Shown here in pieces: positions 34,053 through 40,482 of a stretch of DNA of 40,482 nucleotides. The DNA is from Bacteriovoracaceae bacterium (GTDB lineage: Bacteria; Bdellovibrionota; UBA2394). The stretch spans positions 1-40,482 of the forward strand of contig JAQBPA010000117.1 of NCBI GenBank assembly GCA_028287765.1, given 5' to 3'. A model generated the notes under the pieces. It did not search any database. It was not told the DNA's origin and worked only from the letters and a program-made list of their open reading frames with translations. The number at the start of each line of letters is the position of its first letter. Position 1 is the first letter of the stretch. A program made the translations under genes and the position numbers.

Positions 34053-34267
34053 GCGGTCGGACGGGAGTCGAACCGAGGACGAACGTGAACGGGGCATGGG
34101 TGAAAAACTCCTAAGGCAGGCAAGTAAGCCATGCGAGAGAAAAAAGACCCATGCCGAAGAAGCATCACGCGGACAAAGTTCAGAATTTAATTGAATCGAC
34201 AATGAGCGAGTTTTCTCACCCAAGCCCCGTTCACGCTCGCCCGCAGATTCGACTCCCGCCCGACCGC
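34053..34267. repeat. Large imperfect inverted repeat with tRNA-3'-end-like termini
   Basis: Arms 34053-34110 and 34209-34267 pair with one mismatch over the outer 20 bp (GCGGTCGG then GGGAGTCGAA) and again strongly over CGTGAACGGGGC, TGGGTGA and AAACTC; the spacer is about 98 nt. The outer 20 bp read from each end outward as TTCGACTCCCG then CCGACCGC, which looks like a tRNA T-loop and acceptor 3' strand, but no complete tRNA can be folded. An alternative stem pairs GGCATGGGT (34093-34101) with ACCCATGCC (34147-34155). It fills the 295-nt gap between the convergent tatD and lgt genes; the rest of that gap is AT-rich and without a gene. Confidence 0.75.
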
Positions 34268-34290
34268 CCGGCCGCCCGATCGAAAAGTTT

Positions 34291-35073
34291 TTAGTTAAGT
34301 TTTTTACCAAAAAACTTAACCCGGCTGGCAAGCCACCCAACACACCCAACAATCAAAACCAAAGAAATCAACTGCGAAGTCGAAAGCGCCGACTGAAAGT
34401 AAACCCCCCGATCAATATCCCCACGCAAAAATTCAATAAAAAATCTAAAAACAGAATAAACAAGCAACATCATCACAAAAGAAACGCCAGGCCATTTCGT
34501 AGGACCCCGAAAAACTTTTAAAAAGATAAAACAAGAAATAAATCCAAAGAGCATCTCAAGCGCCTGCGTCGGATGAATCGGAATGCCAAGAGGTGCAGCC
34601 GAACGAGGATCCGTAAACACCATTCCCCAAAATAACTGAGTTTCACTTCCATAACAGCATCCCGCCGCCAGACAACCTACGCGGCCGATTCCGATTCCAA
34701 GAAGCAGACAAGGTGCAACCACGTCCGCCCATCGACCTAGAGGCTCCTTAAGCGCACGGATAAAAAGATAACTCGCAAGAATTCCGATAATGATTCCGCC
34801 GTAGAGAACAACACCCCCCTGCCAGAAATAAAAAACACGAATAGGATGCGCCAAATAATATTTGGGTGCCTCGATTAAAATGTGAAATAGACGAGCTCCA
34901 ATCACACCCGAAATAAAAATGACGATTCCTAAGTCCACTGCCCGCACAGGACTCAAACCATCTTTTTTCGCTTTATAAGTGCCGAGCAAAATAGCGCCCA
35001 AAAAGGCGAGAAGATAGAGAACATAGTAAGTGGGAGTTTCAAAGAGCGTATTTGCGAAAAGAAAAGGCTTCAT
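34291..35073 (-). CDS. lgt: Prolipoprotein diacylglyceryl transferase
   Basis: Inner-membrane enzyme that adds diacylglycerol to the lipobox Cys, the first lipoprotein maturation step. 260 residues, seven hydrophobic segments. Family landmarks: ARLFHILIEAPKYYLAHP, WQGGVVLYGGIIIGILASY, LLLGIGIGRVGCLAAGCCYG and IHPTQALEMLF. The Lgt signature is the variant GRVGCLAAGCCYG, with cysteines where E. coli has GNFINGE. The gene begins one base after the lspA stop. Its last 9 codons form a perfect 12-bp inverted repeat (34294-34305 / 34309-34320) around a 3-nt loop, ending at the stop codon. Third positions in the last ~60 codons are strongly G/T. Confidence 0.93.
   Translation of the reverse strand: MKPFLFANTLFETPTYYVLYLLAFLGAILLGTYKAKKDGLSPVRAVDLGIVIFISGVIGARLFHILIEAPKYYLAHPIRVFYFWQGGVVLYGGIIIGILASYLFIRALKEPLGRWADVVAPCLLLGIGIGRVGCLAAGCCYGSETQLFWGMVFTDPRSAAPLGIPIHPTQALEMLFGFISCFIFLKVFRGPTKWPGVSFVMMLLVYSVFRFFIEFLRGDIDRGVYFQSALSTSQLISLVLIVGCVGWLASRVKFFGKKLN
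34294..34320. repeat. Perfect 12-bp inverted repeat in the lgt 3' end
   Basis: GTTAAGTTTTTT-ACC-AAAAAACTTAAC on the plus strand, encoding the last nine lgt codons (VKFFGKKLN) on the minus strand. On the minus strand it is followed by TAAAAACTTTT, so it could act as a poor terminator for the lspA-lgt transcript or simply stabilise the 3' end. The A/T-only ends make it weak. Confidence 0.5.
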
Positions 35074-35613
35074 CTACTTACCCGATTTTTTATTATCGAA
35101 TTTAGATTTCGATTTGGATCCAAAAAGCATTGTAAAAAGTAGAAGAGTGACACCCACAGAAATGGCACTGTCCGCAATATTAAAAGTATACCAGTGATAG
35201 TTGCCGATATAAAAATCGATAAAGTCAGTCACTTCGCCATAAGCCATTCGATCAAATAAATTTCCAAAAGCTCCGCCCAAGATCAGTGCGAGACAAAAAC
35301 GCTGTAATTTTTCAGATTGAGGCGTGGTTCCAAGCCAATAGAGAAGCATATAAAGACAGATCACCGTTACGGCACCAAAAAAGAAAAGTCGAAAGATCGC
35401 TCCTGAATGGTGGAACATTCCAAAAGCAGCTCCTCGATTTGTAGTATGGATCAGATTAATCGTCGGAAAAAGCTGAACTCGATCTCCCATTTGAATATAG
35501 GTCACGACGGCGAACTTAGAAACCTGGTCCAAAATAAAGACAACTAGAGCTGTCACCCAATGAATAGGCCTAAGAACTTGTTTCCAAGAAAAGTTTTGAG
35601 CTTCAGATTTCAA
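35074..35613 (-). CDS. lspA: Lipoprotein signal peptidase (signal peptidase II)
   Basis: 179-residue inner-membrane aspartyl protease that cleaves the signal peptide after Lgt acts. Four membrane helices; both catalytic Asp motifs are visible: GGAFGNLFDRMAYGEVTDFID and TFNIADSAISVG. NRGAAFGM matches the conserved N-(x)-GAAFG box. The N-terminus has about 20 extra residues before the first helix and the C-terminus is basic (SKSKSKFDNKKSGK). ATG overlaps the aminotransferase stop by 4 nt; lgt follows with no gap. Putting lspA and lgt together supports the many lipoproteins seen in this window. Confidence 0.95.
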   Translation of the reverse strand: MKSEAQNFSWKQVLRPIHWVTALVVFILDQVSKFAVVTYIQMGDRVQLFPTINLIHTTNRGAAFGMFHHSGAIFRLFFFGAVTVICLYMLLYWLGTTPQSEKLQRFCLALILGGAFGNLFDRMAYGEVTDFIDFYIGNYHWYTFNIADSAISVGVTLLLFTMLFGSKSKSKFDNKKSGK

Positions 35614-36470
35614 AAAAGCACCCTCTCGTCAGCTAATTTCTTCTCGATTTTTTTTCTCAAATCCAACTGAAGCTTTAAAGTAACAGCTCCGGGAGAAAAA
35701 GTCTTTCTTTGACCTTCCGGCGTTCCAATTTCGACAACCGGAACAACTTCCTTAAAAGTGGACAGCGCAAAAACTTCGTCCGCCGACATCAAATCTTCTA
35801 ATTCAAAATAGTCTTCAGTGATATCGACCACTTCAAGGAGAAGCTTCCTTGTAATTCCGTGCAGAATGCCGGCGTCAATCCGAGGCGTGAAAACTTTTCC
35901 AGCCTTGATCCATCCGATATTACTCGTGGTCAATTCGGTCACTTCGTTCTCGGGATTCAACATCACAGCATCATCAAATTTATTTTCGAGAGCTTCTTTA
36001 TAAGCCATTACGTTGTTCAGGTAATTTCCACTTTTGATAGAAGGATCAAGAGCGGTGATTGCGTTTCGACGAACCGTCGATACCCAGAGGCGCACTTCTT
36101 TAGGCTGCGCAGCCAAATCGAACTTCCAAGCCGCCATATATATAGAGGCAACTGCACAGGTGCGGTAATCGATATGCAGTTTTCCGACACCCCTTGTAAT
36201 GATCATGCGTAGCGCTGCACTGGGTTCTGTCAAAGAAATAAGAAGGTCTGACATTCGCTTTTCGATCGTTGGAAGATAACTTCGAATATCAATACCCAGT
36301 TTATCGCCTCCTCTAAGAAGACGGTCTCGATGCTCTGCCCATGCCAAGATCTTTCGATCGTAGAGCCGAACAACCTCATAAAGAGAATCGCCAAATAAAA
36401 ATCCATGATCCAAAAGCGAAACACTCGGGGCCTGAGAAGAAATTTTTCCTTCGATATCTGAAAAAAGCAT
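35610..36470 (-). CDS. Class IV PLP aminotransferase (branched-chain or D-amino-acid type)
   Basis: 286 residues from ATG 36470; a TTG at 36491 would add seven residues and lies next to an inverted repeat. Fold-type IV PLP enzymes transfer the amino group of branched-chain or D-amino acids, or act as aminodeoxychorismate lyase. The Schiff-base Lys146 is in SIKSGNYLNNVMAYKEAL; the cofactor-binding VTELTTSNIGWI and the N-terminal SLLDHGFLFGDSLYEVVRLYD are typical. The motifs do not separate IlvE from D-alanine aminotransferase or PabC with certainty. First gene of the aminotransferase-lspA-lgt operon. Confidence 0.85.
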   Translation of the reverse strand: MLFSDIEGKISSQAPSVSLLDHGFLFGDSLYEVVRLYDRKILAWAEHRDRLLRGGDKLGIDIRSYLPTIEKRMSDLLISLTEPSAALRMIITRGVGKLHIDYRTCAVASIYMAAWKFDLAAQPKEVRLWVSTVRRNAITALDPSIKSGNYLNNVMAYKEALENKFDDAVMLNPENEVTELTTSNIGWIKAGKVFTPRIDAGILHGITRKLLLEVVDITEDYFELEDLMSADEVFALSTFKEVVPVVEIGTPEGQRKTFSPGAVTLKLQLDLRKKIEKKLADERVLF

Positions 36471-36504
36471 CTGCTGCACAGCATCTAACAAACGAACGAA
36501 GCCG

Positions 36505-36560
36505 GCAAGGGGTCAGGCCCGAAAAAACTAGTGTGGCACCTTCTGGGCCTGACCCCTTGC
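36505..36560. repeat. 16-bp inverted repeat in a divergent promoter region
   Basis: GCAAGGGGTCAGGCCC (36505-36520) and its exact complement GGGCCTGACCCCTTGC (36545-36560) enclose 24 nt containing AAAAAACTAGTG. It lies between the start of the aminotransferase gene (-) and the HExxH gene (+). The GGGGTCA core is shared with the longer palindrome at 28123-28192, suggesting two members of one dispersed REP-like family. Confidence 0.75.
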
Positions 36561-36606
36561 TGCAGTGCCGGACGACGGTGTTTTGAAGCTACGGTAAAAT
36601 CAATTG

Positions 36607-37158
36607 ATGGCTTTCACCATCCCCACCGAAAAGGGCGAACCCACGATCAAAGTTTTTGAATCTGTGAAGGAGTTGCAAGCTGAAACGGGTCAAACGGTTT
36701 GTCATGGCTTCTTTGATGCTGAATCCAATATGATCATCGCGACTGCCGACTCGGTCGCCCATGAAGTCGGGCATTACCTCGATTTTAAATCTGGAAAACT
36801 GAAAGTTTTAAAAAACAGCGCGAGCCCAATCAAAAAAATTGAAGCCTGCCTCAGAAACGAAATCGTAGCGATTCTTTTTGCCTACACGAAATGTGGAGAA
36901 GGTGGCGCGAGTTTAATCTATGAAGTGCGCTTTCTTGAATGGCTGCGATTCACACGCAGATCTCAAAAATTTGGCCCCCACGCAGAGAGATCTCTCTTAG
37001 AACTGAATTTAAAAGAAATTCAAGATCTAGCCGATTGGGTGACACTCTCGGAACATTCCTGGTTTGACCGATTGAATTATTTTTTTAAAAACTACCTAGC
37101 CGATGATCAAACCATTCTGACTTACGGGCAAAATTCCATAAAACTAAAGAGTCACTAA
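36607..37158 (+). CDS. Small HExxH putative metallopeptidase
   Basis: 183 residues from ATG 36607 (TTG 36604 is in frame directly before it). The segment SVAHEVGHYLDF has a zinc-binding HExxH (His52, Glu53, His56), and Glu85 in LRNEIVAILF could be the third ligand, a gluzincin-like arrangement. There is no signal peptide, so cytoplasmic, and no close known family was recognised. The C-terminal half is helical and basic (LEWLRFTRRSQKFGPHAERS). Neighbours give no clue: it is divergent from the aminotransferase operon and converges, with 2 nt between stops, on a large secreted protein gene. Confidence 0.65.
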   Translation: MAFTIPTEKGEPTIKVFESVKELQAETGQTVCHGFFDAESNMIIATADSVAHEVGHYLDFKSGKLKVLKNSASPIKKIEACLRNEIVAILFAYTKCGEGGASLIYEVRFLEWLRFTRRSQKFGPHAERSLLELNLKEIQDLADWVTLSEHSWFDRLNYFFKNYLADDQTILTYGQNSIKLKSH

Positions 37159-37168
37159 ATTTAGTTTT
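37140..37168. terminator. Candidate bidirectional terminator at overlapping convergent gene ends
   Basis: AAAACTAAA (37140-37148) and TTTAGTTTT (37160-37168) form a 9-bp AT-rich stem with an 11-nt loop that includes both stop codons; each strand ends the stem with a run of T. Stem strength is low, so termination efficiency is doubtful. Confidence 0.4.
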
Positions 37169-39278
37169 TCCCTGCTGCCTTCGGCACAACTGAAGGTGCG
37201 TTGGTTGAAGTTTTATCATCCGTTTTAGATTTAACAACGCGCGACAATATTCTGAAGCTATTTTTTCTTTCAGCTATTTTGGCCTCTCGAATAAGTTTTA
37301 ATAATTCATAGTATTCTGCATCCACTTCCGGTTGAAGCTCTTCAATTCGTCGGTTGTTCATATGATGAGAGATGATAGGAAACTCTCGTTCAAAAAAAAC
37401 ATACGGGTCCAAGTAGCCTTCTGTATGCTGACGATTACGAAATCGACGCTGCCATCCAGCCTCCCTCGAGGCGTTGCCGGGATCATGAAAGAAATCATCC
37501 AAGTATTTTTTGTCTGCGGAATTAATTCCGCCATGAGCGTGCTGAACGAAAGTATAACTTTTATTTTCAAACTCCGTGTCTTCTGTGAGAATTTTTAGCT
37601 GGCTAAACATATCTTTAAGTTCCGATGGAACAGGAACGCTCGTCTTATTCATTTCAATCACAAAAGTCATGATGGCCAAGGACAGGATCGCACTACCCCA
37701 AGCCGATTTTTTGGAATTTAATATTCCCGCACCCTTAATTTGGCCCAGAATTTGAGCGGTCATCAATGTAGCATTTCCTAGGGATAAAATGGTTGTGGGA
37801 CTGAATGCAAAATTTTGGGCAGCTTCCGCAAAGTCACTCATTCGTTTGTTTCGGTCCCGTTTATCATCCGCTTCAGCCTTGCGAGAAACTTTTGAGCCAG
37901 CCAATTTTACGCGTGCATCTGTTTCATAAATTTCATGATATTTTTCTGGCAAACGAGAGTATTGAAATCTCTGCGAAGTGCGCGCAGGACGATAGACCCT
38001 TACATAATCTTCTGCGGCCTTTTTAATTTTCTCGTTCGAACTCCGTTTGTAAACGTTAAACAGTTTGTACTCACTATTGAGTCGCTCTGTCCATGAAAGG
38101 GCAGATTGATCGAGTTCTGCTCTCACTTTGCTTCCTATTTTAGCGTCTTCATTTAACAGTGAGTCGAGCGTTTGATATTTTTCTTCAAGATCCGAAATCA
38201 TATTCCTAAGAAAAATTGCATCCATTTTTAAAGCTGCAATAAGCCGAACTTTTGATTCTTCAAATATATTTTTAGCACTTTCCCGCGCGTCGAAAGTTTT
38301 TGTATTTTGTCGCTCTAAAAGAGCGGCCACGACGTCCTCTGTTACAGCCGATTCCGGTAAAGCAATGGGACCCGATTTACGGTCAATGATTTGAGCGACC
38401 GTCATGGCTAACGTAAAATTTTTCACAATTTCTAATCGATATTTTTCGGTGAGCTCCGGAAGCAGCACATCTTTTTTGTCCGCGAGAGGCGCGTTCTCCA
38501 GAACAAAGGCAAACTTTTGCGTTGCCTCGTCGGACAGTGCGGAGTGATTCATATTCCAATTTACTAAATATCGACTCACAAAATAGACGAATTCGTTCCA
38601 AGGAATCTGAGCAGCAGCAACAGGCTCCTTCAAAAGTTGAGTCATCTGGCGAGTTCTCGTTGGAAGGCGGCCCAACCATTTGACAGCGCTCAAGAGTCGC
38701 GAGTCAAAACGATAACCGGACCTCTTTTCTACATCTGAAAAAGCGAGCGTTACTGCGCTTGAAGGATTTTTAGAAAGATAAAGAAGTCTGCGAGAAACGA
38801 AAAATTCCAATGCCTCGAGACGAGACATCTTTACGCCTTTTTTTATTTCCAATTCAACCCCATCCGCCTGAAGGAAGGCTTCAGGCAAATGATCTTTAGA
38901 AATATTTTCGACAGTTTCTGAATTTGAAAATAAGGCCGCCAAAGAAATTAAATTTTCTCGAAAAAACGCCACTTCCTCTGGCTTTGAGGCGTCCACTTTA
39001 AAAATTTCTAAAATCTTCTCGCGGGTAGGAAAAAAAGGATGGTCGCGCGATATTTTTCCAGGGTCAAAATAGACCGAAAGTTCCGCCCAATTGATCTCCG
39101 ACCATTTAAAACTGGCCAGCAGCTTTTGAGTCTCTTCAGCACTGGGTCTACCGAGCCCCGCTAGTTTTGTCAGAGAACTTAAACAAAAGAGATCATTGGC
39201 TCTAAGTGGAATAAAAGCAGAAAACAGAATCCCGCAAAAAAAACAAAGTCCCTTGAAATAAGAAAACACGCCCTTCAT
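37161..39278 (-). CDS. Large secreted/membrane protein of unknown function
   Basis: 705 residues. Signal peptide FKGLCFFCGILFSAFIPLRA, then a long, mostly helical region (about 30-480) rich in Lys, Glu and Arg without recognised domains. A hydrophobic stretch (about 490-545, with LSLGNATLMTAQILGQIKG and WGSAILSLAIMTFVIEM) may span the membrane, and a charged C-terminal part follows (about 560-705: HGGINSADKKYLDDFF, NRRIEELQPEVDAEYYELL). No enzyme motif was recognised. It lies 61 nt downstream of asnS on the same strand. Size, signal peptide and lack of family match recall lineage-restricted envelope proteins. Confidence 0.65.
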   Translation of the reverse strand: MKGVFSYFKGLCFFCGILFSAFIPLRANDLFCLSSLTKLAGLGRPSAEETQKLLASFKWSEINWAELSVYFDPGKISRDHPFFPTREKILEIFKVDASKPEEVAFFRENLISLAALFSNSETVENISKDHLPEAFLQADGVELEIKKGVKMSRLEALEFFVSRRLLYLSKNPSSAVTLAFSDVEKRSGYRFDSRLLSAVKWLGRLPTRTRQMTQLLKEPVAAAQIPWNEFVYFVSRYLVNWNMNHSALSDEATQKFAFVLENAPLADKKDVLLPELTEKYRLEIVKNFTLAMTVAQIIDRKSGPIALPESAVTEDVVAALLERQNTKTFDARESAKNIFEESKVRLIAALKMDAIFLRNMISDLEEKYQTLDSLLNEDAKIGSKVRAELDQSALSWTERLNSEYKLFNVYKRSSNEKIKKAAEDYVRVYRPARTSQRFQYSRLPEKYHEIYETDARVKLAGSKVSRKAEADDKRDRNKRMSDFAEAAQNFAFSPTTILSLGNATLMTAQILGQIKGAGILNSKKSAWGSAILSLAIMTFVIEMNKTSVPVPSELKDMFSQLKILTEDTEFENKSYTFVQHAHGGINSADKKYLDDFFHDPGNASREAGWQRRFRNRQHTEGYLDPYVFFEREFPIISHHMNNRRIEELQPEVDAEYYELLKLIREAKIAERKNSFRILSRVVKSKTDDKTSTNAPSVVPKAAGKN

Positions 39279-39339
39279 AGCTCTAAGAAGCCGAAGTACC
39301 GGATCGCTTGCGTTTCTGCAAGACGAGAGCTCGGCCTAC

Positions 39340-40482
39340 TTACGGAAAAATCTTCTCCATCATTCGTGGAAAGGGAATCGTCTCGCGCACATGAGGAACT
39401 CCTGTGATCCAGGCGACCGTTCGCTCGACTCCAAGGCCGAATCCTGCATGAGGTACCGAGCCAAAACGTCTCAGATCGAGATACCACTCGAAAGCTTCTT
39501 TCGGGAGCTTCTGCTCTTCAAGTCGCTTCACAAGTTTTTCCATATTATCTTCTCGCTGTCCGCCTCCGATAATTTCGCCGTAACCTTCGGGCGCAATCAT
39601 ATCGACGCAAGCGGCAAGTTTTGGATTCTCTTCGCTCTGCTTCATATAAAAAGCTTTGATCGCCAGTGGATAGTGATGAATCATCACCGGCCGATCGAAC
39701 TGCTGAGAAATGACCGTCTCTTCATCTCCGCCAAAATCATCTCCGAATGCTGCCGGCTTTCCATTTTTATTTAAAATATCAATCGCGGCTTCGTAAGTAA
39801 TTCTTGGAAATGGTTTTCGAACTCGAGAGAGCGGTTCTAAATTTCGCTCCAAATATTCGAGTTCTGTTTTTCGATTCTTAATCGTTCGCTGAACGACGTA
39901 CTCCACAAAATCTTCGGCGAGATCCATATCGCCGTAAATATCCATGAACGCTACTTCCGGCTCGACCATCCAAAATTCGGTCAAATGTCGTCTCGTTTTC
40001 GATTTTTCTGCGCGAAAGGTGGGACCAAAAACGTAAATCTTGCCAAGAGCAAGAGCGCTGGCCTCGCCGTAGAGCTGCCCGCTTTGAGTCAGATAGGCTT
40101 TGTCGTCAAAATAAGGCGTTTCAAAAAGAGTCGACGTCCCTTCGCATGCATTGGGCGTCAGAATGGGAGAATCCATCAGATAAAAACCTCGGCCGTCAAA
40201 ATAATCACGAATCGCACGAATCACTTCGGAACGAACGCGAAGAAGCGCAACCTGCCGAGAACTTCTCAGCCACAAATGCCGATGCTCCATTAAGAACGCT
40301 ACCCCATGCTCTTTATTTCCGATCGGAAATTCGGGAGAGATATTTAAAATTTCAAAATCTTTGAGACCAATTTCATAACCGATTTTAGATCGAGCGTCTT
40401 TTCGGACGACTCCCTCAACTATTAAGGAAGACTCGAGCGTGAGTGCCTTTAATTTCTCAAACTTCTCAGGCCCAAGCTCCTG
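39340..40482 (-). CDS. asnS: Asparaginyl-tRNA synthetase, incomplete at its 5' end
   Basis: Class II aminoacyl-tRNA synthetase that charges tRNA-Asn. 380 residues are visible and the frame runs off the right edge, so the true start is outside. The visible N-terminus belongs to the OB-fold anticodon-binding domain ([18 protein letters not shown]), then [23 protein letters not shown] joins the catalytic core. Motif 1 region is [19 protein letters not shown]; motif 2 is [21 protein letters not shown]; motif 3 is [31 protein letters not shown] supports AsnS rather than AspS. An ATG at 40290 (MEHRHLWL) is internal and should not be taken as the start. 61 nt separate it from the next gene, with a small CTTGC/GCAAG hairpin at 39307-39322. 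Confidence 0.95.
   Translation of the reverse strand, partial: QELGPEKFEKLKALTLESSLIVEGVVRKDARSKIGYEIGLKDFEILNISPEFPIGNKEHGVAFLMEHRHLWLRSSRQVALLRVRSEVIRAIRDYFDGRGFYLMDSPILTPNACEGTSTLFETPYFDDKAYLTQSGQLYGEASALALGKIYVFGPTFRAEKSKTRRHLTEFWMVEPEVAFMDIYGDMDLAEDFVEYVVQRTIKNRKTELEYLERNLEPLSRVRKPFPRITYEAAIDILNKNGKPAAFGDDFGGDEETVISQQFDRPVMIHHYPLAIKAFYMKQSEENPKLAACVDMIAPEGYGEIIGGGQREDNMEKLVKRLEEQKLPKEAFEWYLDLRRFGSVPHAGFGLGVERTVAWITGVPHVRETIPFPRMMEKIFP

Noticed and set aside
34053-34090. Possible tRNA gene at GGGAGTCGAACC
   Set aside because: The T-loop and acceptor-like strand are there, but the T-stem does not pair and there is no D-arm, anticodon arm or 5' acceptor strand.
33524-34168. 214-residue minus-strand open frame opposite tatD
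   Set aside because: Mostly antisense to tatD; its length is explained by the A/C-skewed wobble positions, which remove stops on the other strand.
34050-34352. 100-residue minus-strand frame across the inverted repeat
   Set aside because: Overlaps the lgt 3' end out of frame and the repeat itself; low-complexity Arg/Ser/Gly product with no ribosome-binding site.
40290-40482. Asparaginyl-tRNA synthetase starting at ATG 40290
   Set aside because: The frame continues upstream with clear OB-fold sequence to the window edge, so that ATG is an internal methionine.

Overview
The window (40,482 nt, about 43-45% GC by eye) is a bacterial chromosome segment, densely coding, with short gaps and many 1-4 nt gene overlaps. 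Gene content points to a Gram-negative organism: an outer-membrane secretin, lipoprotein-processing enzymes Lgt and LspA, many Sec signal peptides, and 2-oxoacid:ferredoxin oxidoreductase. An FHA-CpaF fusion with a short Tad-type operon, yebC-ruvCAB, and large secreted proteins without known families are most reminiscent of Bdellovibrionota or related delta-like lineages. That placement is inference; there is no rRNA or other decisive marker here. I see no tRNA, rRNA, CRISPR array, transposase or phage genes.

Layout. 1-440 (-) is the 5' part of a putA-type proline dehydrogenase gene, head to head with a membrane diguanylate cyclase (410-1960 +). A secreted TPR protein with a transglutaminase-like Cys/His/Asp pattern follows (2122-3882 +). 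It is flanked by a second, diverged copy of the cyclase gene's last codons (3884-3925). A vapBC toxin-antitoxin pair (3994-4572 +) has a palindrome over its promoter and appears leaderless. On the minus strand follow korA-korB (4588-7464), a secreted unknown (7505-8716), and a branched-chain amino acid ABC transporter livHMGF (8785-12137) with its own receptor livK. The livK gene is preceded by a lipoprotein parvulin (12438-14061).

On the plus strand come yebC, two small envelope proteins, ruvC-ruvA-ruvB (translationally coupled) and a PhyH-GSCFA two-domain protein (18714-21071). The minus strand then carries a compact Tad-like operon (secretin, FHA-CpaF ATPase, TadB/C-like platform, FHA/TM protein; 21084-25529) behind a YihY-family membrane protein. 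Next are a secreted M14 carboxypeptidase and a zinc-ribbon, membrane-anchored trypsin-like protease (both +), and a lemA-TPM-TPM operon (-).

The last third holds tmk-holB-tatD (+), converging on an aminotransferase-lspA-lgt operon (-), a small HExxH protein (+), a large secreted unknown (-) and the incomplete asnS (-), which runs off the right edge.

Most notable non-coding structures: a perfect 32-bp inverted repeat at 28123-28192; a 16-bp one at 36505-36560 sharing a GGGGTCA core; a large imperfect inverted repeat with tRNA-3'-end-like termini between tatD and lgt; and a ~1.4 kb segment (about 33.1-34.55 kb) where the + strand is A/C-rich at wobble positions regardless of which strand is coding.
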